DNA of 64,000 nt, taken from NCBI GenBank assembly GCA_045657665.1, contig JAZOTN010000001.1, forward strand, positions 1 to 64,000, written 5' to 3'. This DNA comes from RUG12461 sp045657665 (GTDB lineage: Bacteria; Bacillota; Clostridia; Lachnospirales; Lachnospiraceae). Shown piece by piece: positions 62,714 through 64,000 of the stretch. The notes beneath the pieces are model-generated. The model was not told where the DNA came from and ran no database searches. It saw nothing but the letters and a program-made list of their open reading frames with translations. How positions within the stretch are numbered: position 1 is the first letter of the stretch; every line of letters begins with the position of its first letter. Made by a program: the position numbers and the translations under genes.

Positions 62714-63660
62714 GACGAGTACTGTTTGTTTATAACATGCGTTCCGGGAAAGGTGCGATCAAAAGCAAAATAGCAGATATCATTGATCTGTTTGTAAAGA
62801 ACGGGTATGAAGTGACGGCGCATCCGACACAGGGACAGGGAGACGCGATAACCCTTGTGGAAAAGTCTGCGGAAGACTATGATCTGGTAGTCTGCAGCGG
62901 CGGTGACGGAACGCTGGATGAGGTTGTCACCGGTATGATGAAGCTTTCACGGCGTGTTCCCATCGGTTACATTCCGACCGGCAGTACAAATGACTTCGGA
63001 TCTTCCCTGAAAATTCCCCGTACTGTTATGAAAGCAGCGGAAATCGCAGCGTGTGGTGAGAATTTTCCGTGCGATATGGGAACATTTACCGGTTATGGGA
63101 GCGAAAAGCCGGAGGAAAACGGAAAGGATTCCTTTGTATACGTGGCCGCATTCGGTCTGTTTACGGATGTTTCCTACGCGACGAGCCAACAGATGAAGAA
63201 TATCCTCGGTCATGCCGCATATCTTTTTGAGGCGAGCAAGATCTTGGGCAAGACGGTACCCGGATACGCCATGCAGGTGGAGGTGAACGGAGATGTCATA
63301 GAGGATTGCTTTTCCTACGGGATGATCACGAATTCCTCATCGATCGGCGGGCTCAAGGATATCGCCGGAAAAGGTGTGGAACTGGATGACGGCCTTTTTG
63401 AGGTAACGTTGATCCGGGAACCGCGAAATCCGCTGGAACTGAATAATATTCTTGGGGGGCTCGTCAATCTCATTGACTCGGATAACATATATGCCTATAA
63501 GACGGATCATATCAGGATCAAGTCGAAAGATCCGGTTGCGTGGACGCTGGACGGGGAATACGGCGGCACTTTTAAGGGAGTGGACATCCGGTGTGAAAAA
63601 CAGGCGGTCGACATCCGTGTGACGGATAAATTTCTGATGAAGAAACACAGTAAACATTGA
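62710..63660 (+). CDS. diacylglycerol kinase family lipid kinase (YegS/DgkB-like)
   Basis: The 316-aa protein has the N-terminal LFVYNMRSGKG and the catalytic SGGDGTLDEVVTGMM (about residues 65-78), then PTGSTNDFGSSL. It phosphorylates diacylglycerol or a related lipid at the membrane. The start is TTG overlapping the whiA stop (TTGA); no separate ribosome binding site is needed if coupled. Length and motifs agree with the family. It ends the hprK-to-lipid-kinase block. Confidence 0.92.
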   Translation: MRRVLFVYNMRSGKGAIKSKIADIIDLFVKNGYEVTAHPTQGQGDAITLVEKSAEDYDLVVCSGGDGTLDEVVTGMMKLSRRVPIGYIPTGSTNDFGSSLKIPRTVMKAAEIAACGENFPCDMGTFTGYGSEKPEENGKDSFVYVAAFGLFTDVSYATSQQMKNILGHAAYLFEASKILGKTVPGYAMQVEVNGDVIEDCFSYGMITNSSSIGGLKDIAGKGVELDDGLFEVTLIREPRNPLELNNILGGLVNLIDSDNIYAYKTDHIRIKSKDPVAWTLDGEYGGTFKGVDIRCEKQAVDIRVTDKFLMKKHSKH

Positions 63661-63734
63661 ATTCTGTATGCAGTCGTGATAAACTGATTTCGTAGGCGCT
63701 GCCTAACAAAAAGTCTGATTATGGAGGGAGTAAT

Positions 63735-64000
63735 ATGTTAGTATCGGCAACAGAAATGCTGAAAAAGGCAAAAGCAGGTCATTATGCAGTAGGACAGTTC
63801 AACATCAATAACCTGGAATGGACAAAGGCAATTCTTCTTACAGCAGAAGAGCAGAAATCTCCTGTAATCCTCGGCGTATCCGAAGGAGCAGGAAAATACA
63901 TGGGCGGTTTCCGTACCGTTCAGGCAATGGTGGAAGCGATGGATCAGGAGCTGAAGATCACCGTTCCTGTAGCAACCCATCTGGATCACGGAACATATGA
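63735..64000 (+). CDS. fba: class II fructose-bisphosphate aldolase, N-terminal part
   Basis: The reading frame starts at ATG 63735 with ATGGAGGGAG upstream and runs off the window after 88 codons. It begins MLVSATEMLKKAKAGHYAVG and continues QFNINNLEWTKAIL, with LDHGTY at the end, which contains the first zinc-binding and catalytic residues of class II aldolases. It splits fructose-1,6-bisphosphate in glycolysis. Codon usage suggests high expression. Confidence 0.93.
   Translation, partial: MLVSATEMLKKAKAGHYAVGQFNINNLEWTKAILLTAEEQKSPVILGVSEGAGKYMGGFRTVQAMVEAMDQELKITVPVATHLDHGTY

Overview
The window looks like chromosome from a low-to-mid GC Gram-positive anaerobe of the class Clostridia, most likely a Lachnospiraceae-type organism. 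The evidence is the gene order rpmG-secE-nusG-rplK-rplA-rplJ-rplL-rpoB-rpoC-rpsL-rpsG-fusA-tuf, the HPr kinase plus murB-rapZ-whiA block, long acidic tails on RpoB and RpoC, a GlpA/GlpB/DUF1667 trio, and the absence of any outer-membrane gene. This placement is inferred from gene content; no database search was possible.

Layout. Bases 1-7700 are visibly more AT-rich than the rest and look like an acquired segment. They hold the 3' end of a group II intron, two AAA/DUF4143 ATPases with palindromes in front of them, and a two-component system next to a large secreted tannase-like esterase lipoprotein. The regulator promoter and the esterase promoter share the same heptamer repeats in the same geometry. 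Bases 7700-15100 carry a diguanylate cyclase, an HD-GYP protein, two glycosyltransferases, a TetR-type regulator, a MntP-like membrane protein and a FliD-like flagellar protein. Bases 15400-31700 are the translation/transcription supercluster, with clear sigma-A promoters before rpmG, rpoB, rpsL and tuf, an L10 leader with terminator before rplJ, and a dispersed repeat of about 52 bp. Bases 31700-41950 hold a second HD-GYP protein with unusual C-terminal modules, a PAP2 phosphatase, an ion transporter, a cytidylate-kinase-like protein, a CNNM/CorC protein, and a papain-like protein / Ser-Thr kinase / VWA protein row. Bases 41950-53520 hold an amino-acid-type ABC transporter without its binding protein, flavoproteins, apt, an Xaa-Pro aminopeptidase, murI and the Glp-like operon. 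Bases 53600-64000 hold ftsH, uvrC, hprK, an M18 aminopeptidase, murB, rapZ, a shortened whiA, a lipid kinase and the start of fructose-bisphosphate aldolase.

The most unusual items are: (i) two copies of a roughly 136-bp three-hairpin palindromic element (43764-43900 and 57710-57845) that differ by compensatory base changes; (ii) a WhiA that lacks the first LAGLIDADG-like half; (iii) the shared promoter architecture of the two-component system and its probable target; (iv) three promoters whose -10 box lies 6 nt from the start codon, implying leaderless mRNAs; (v) a recurring intergenic repeat around the translation genes; (vi) an HD-GYP protein with a long beta-rich tail.
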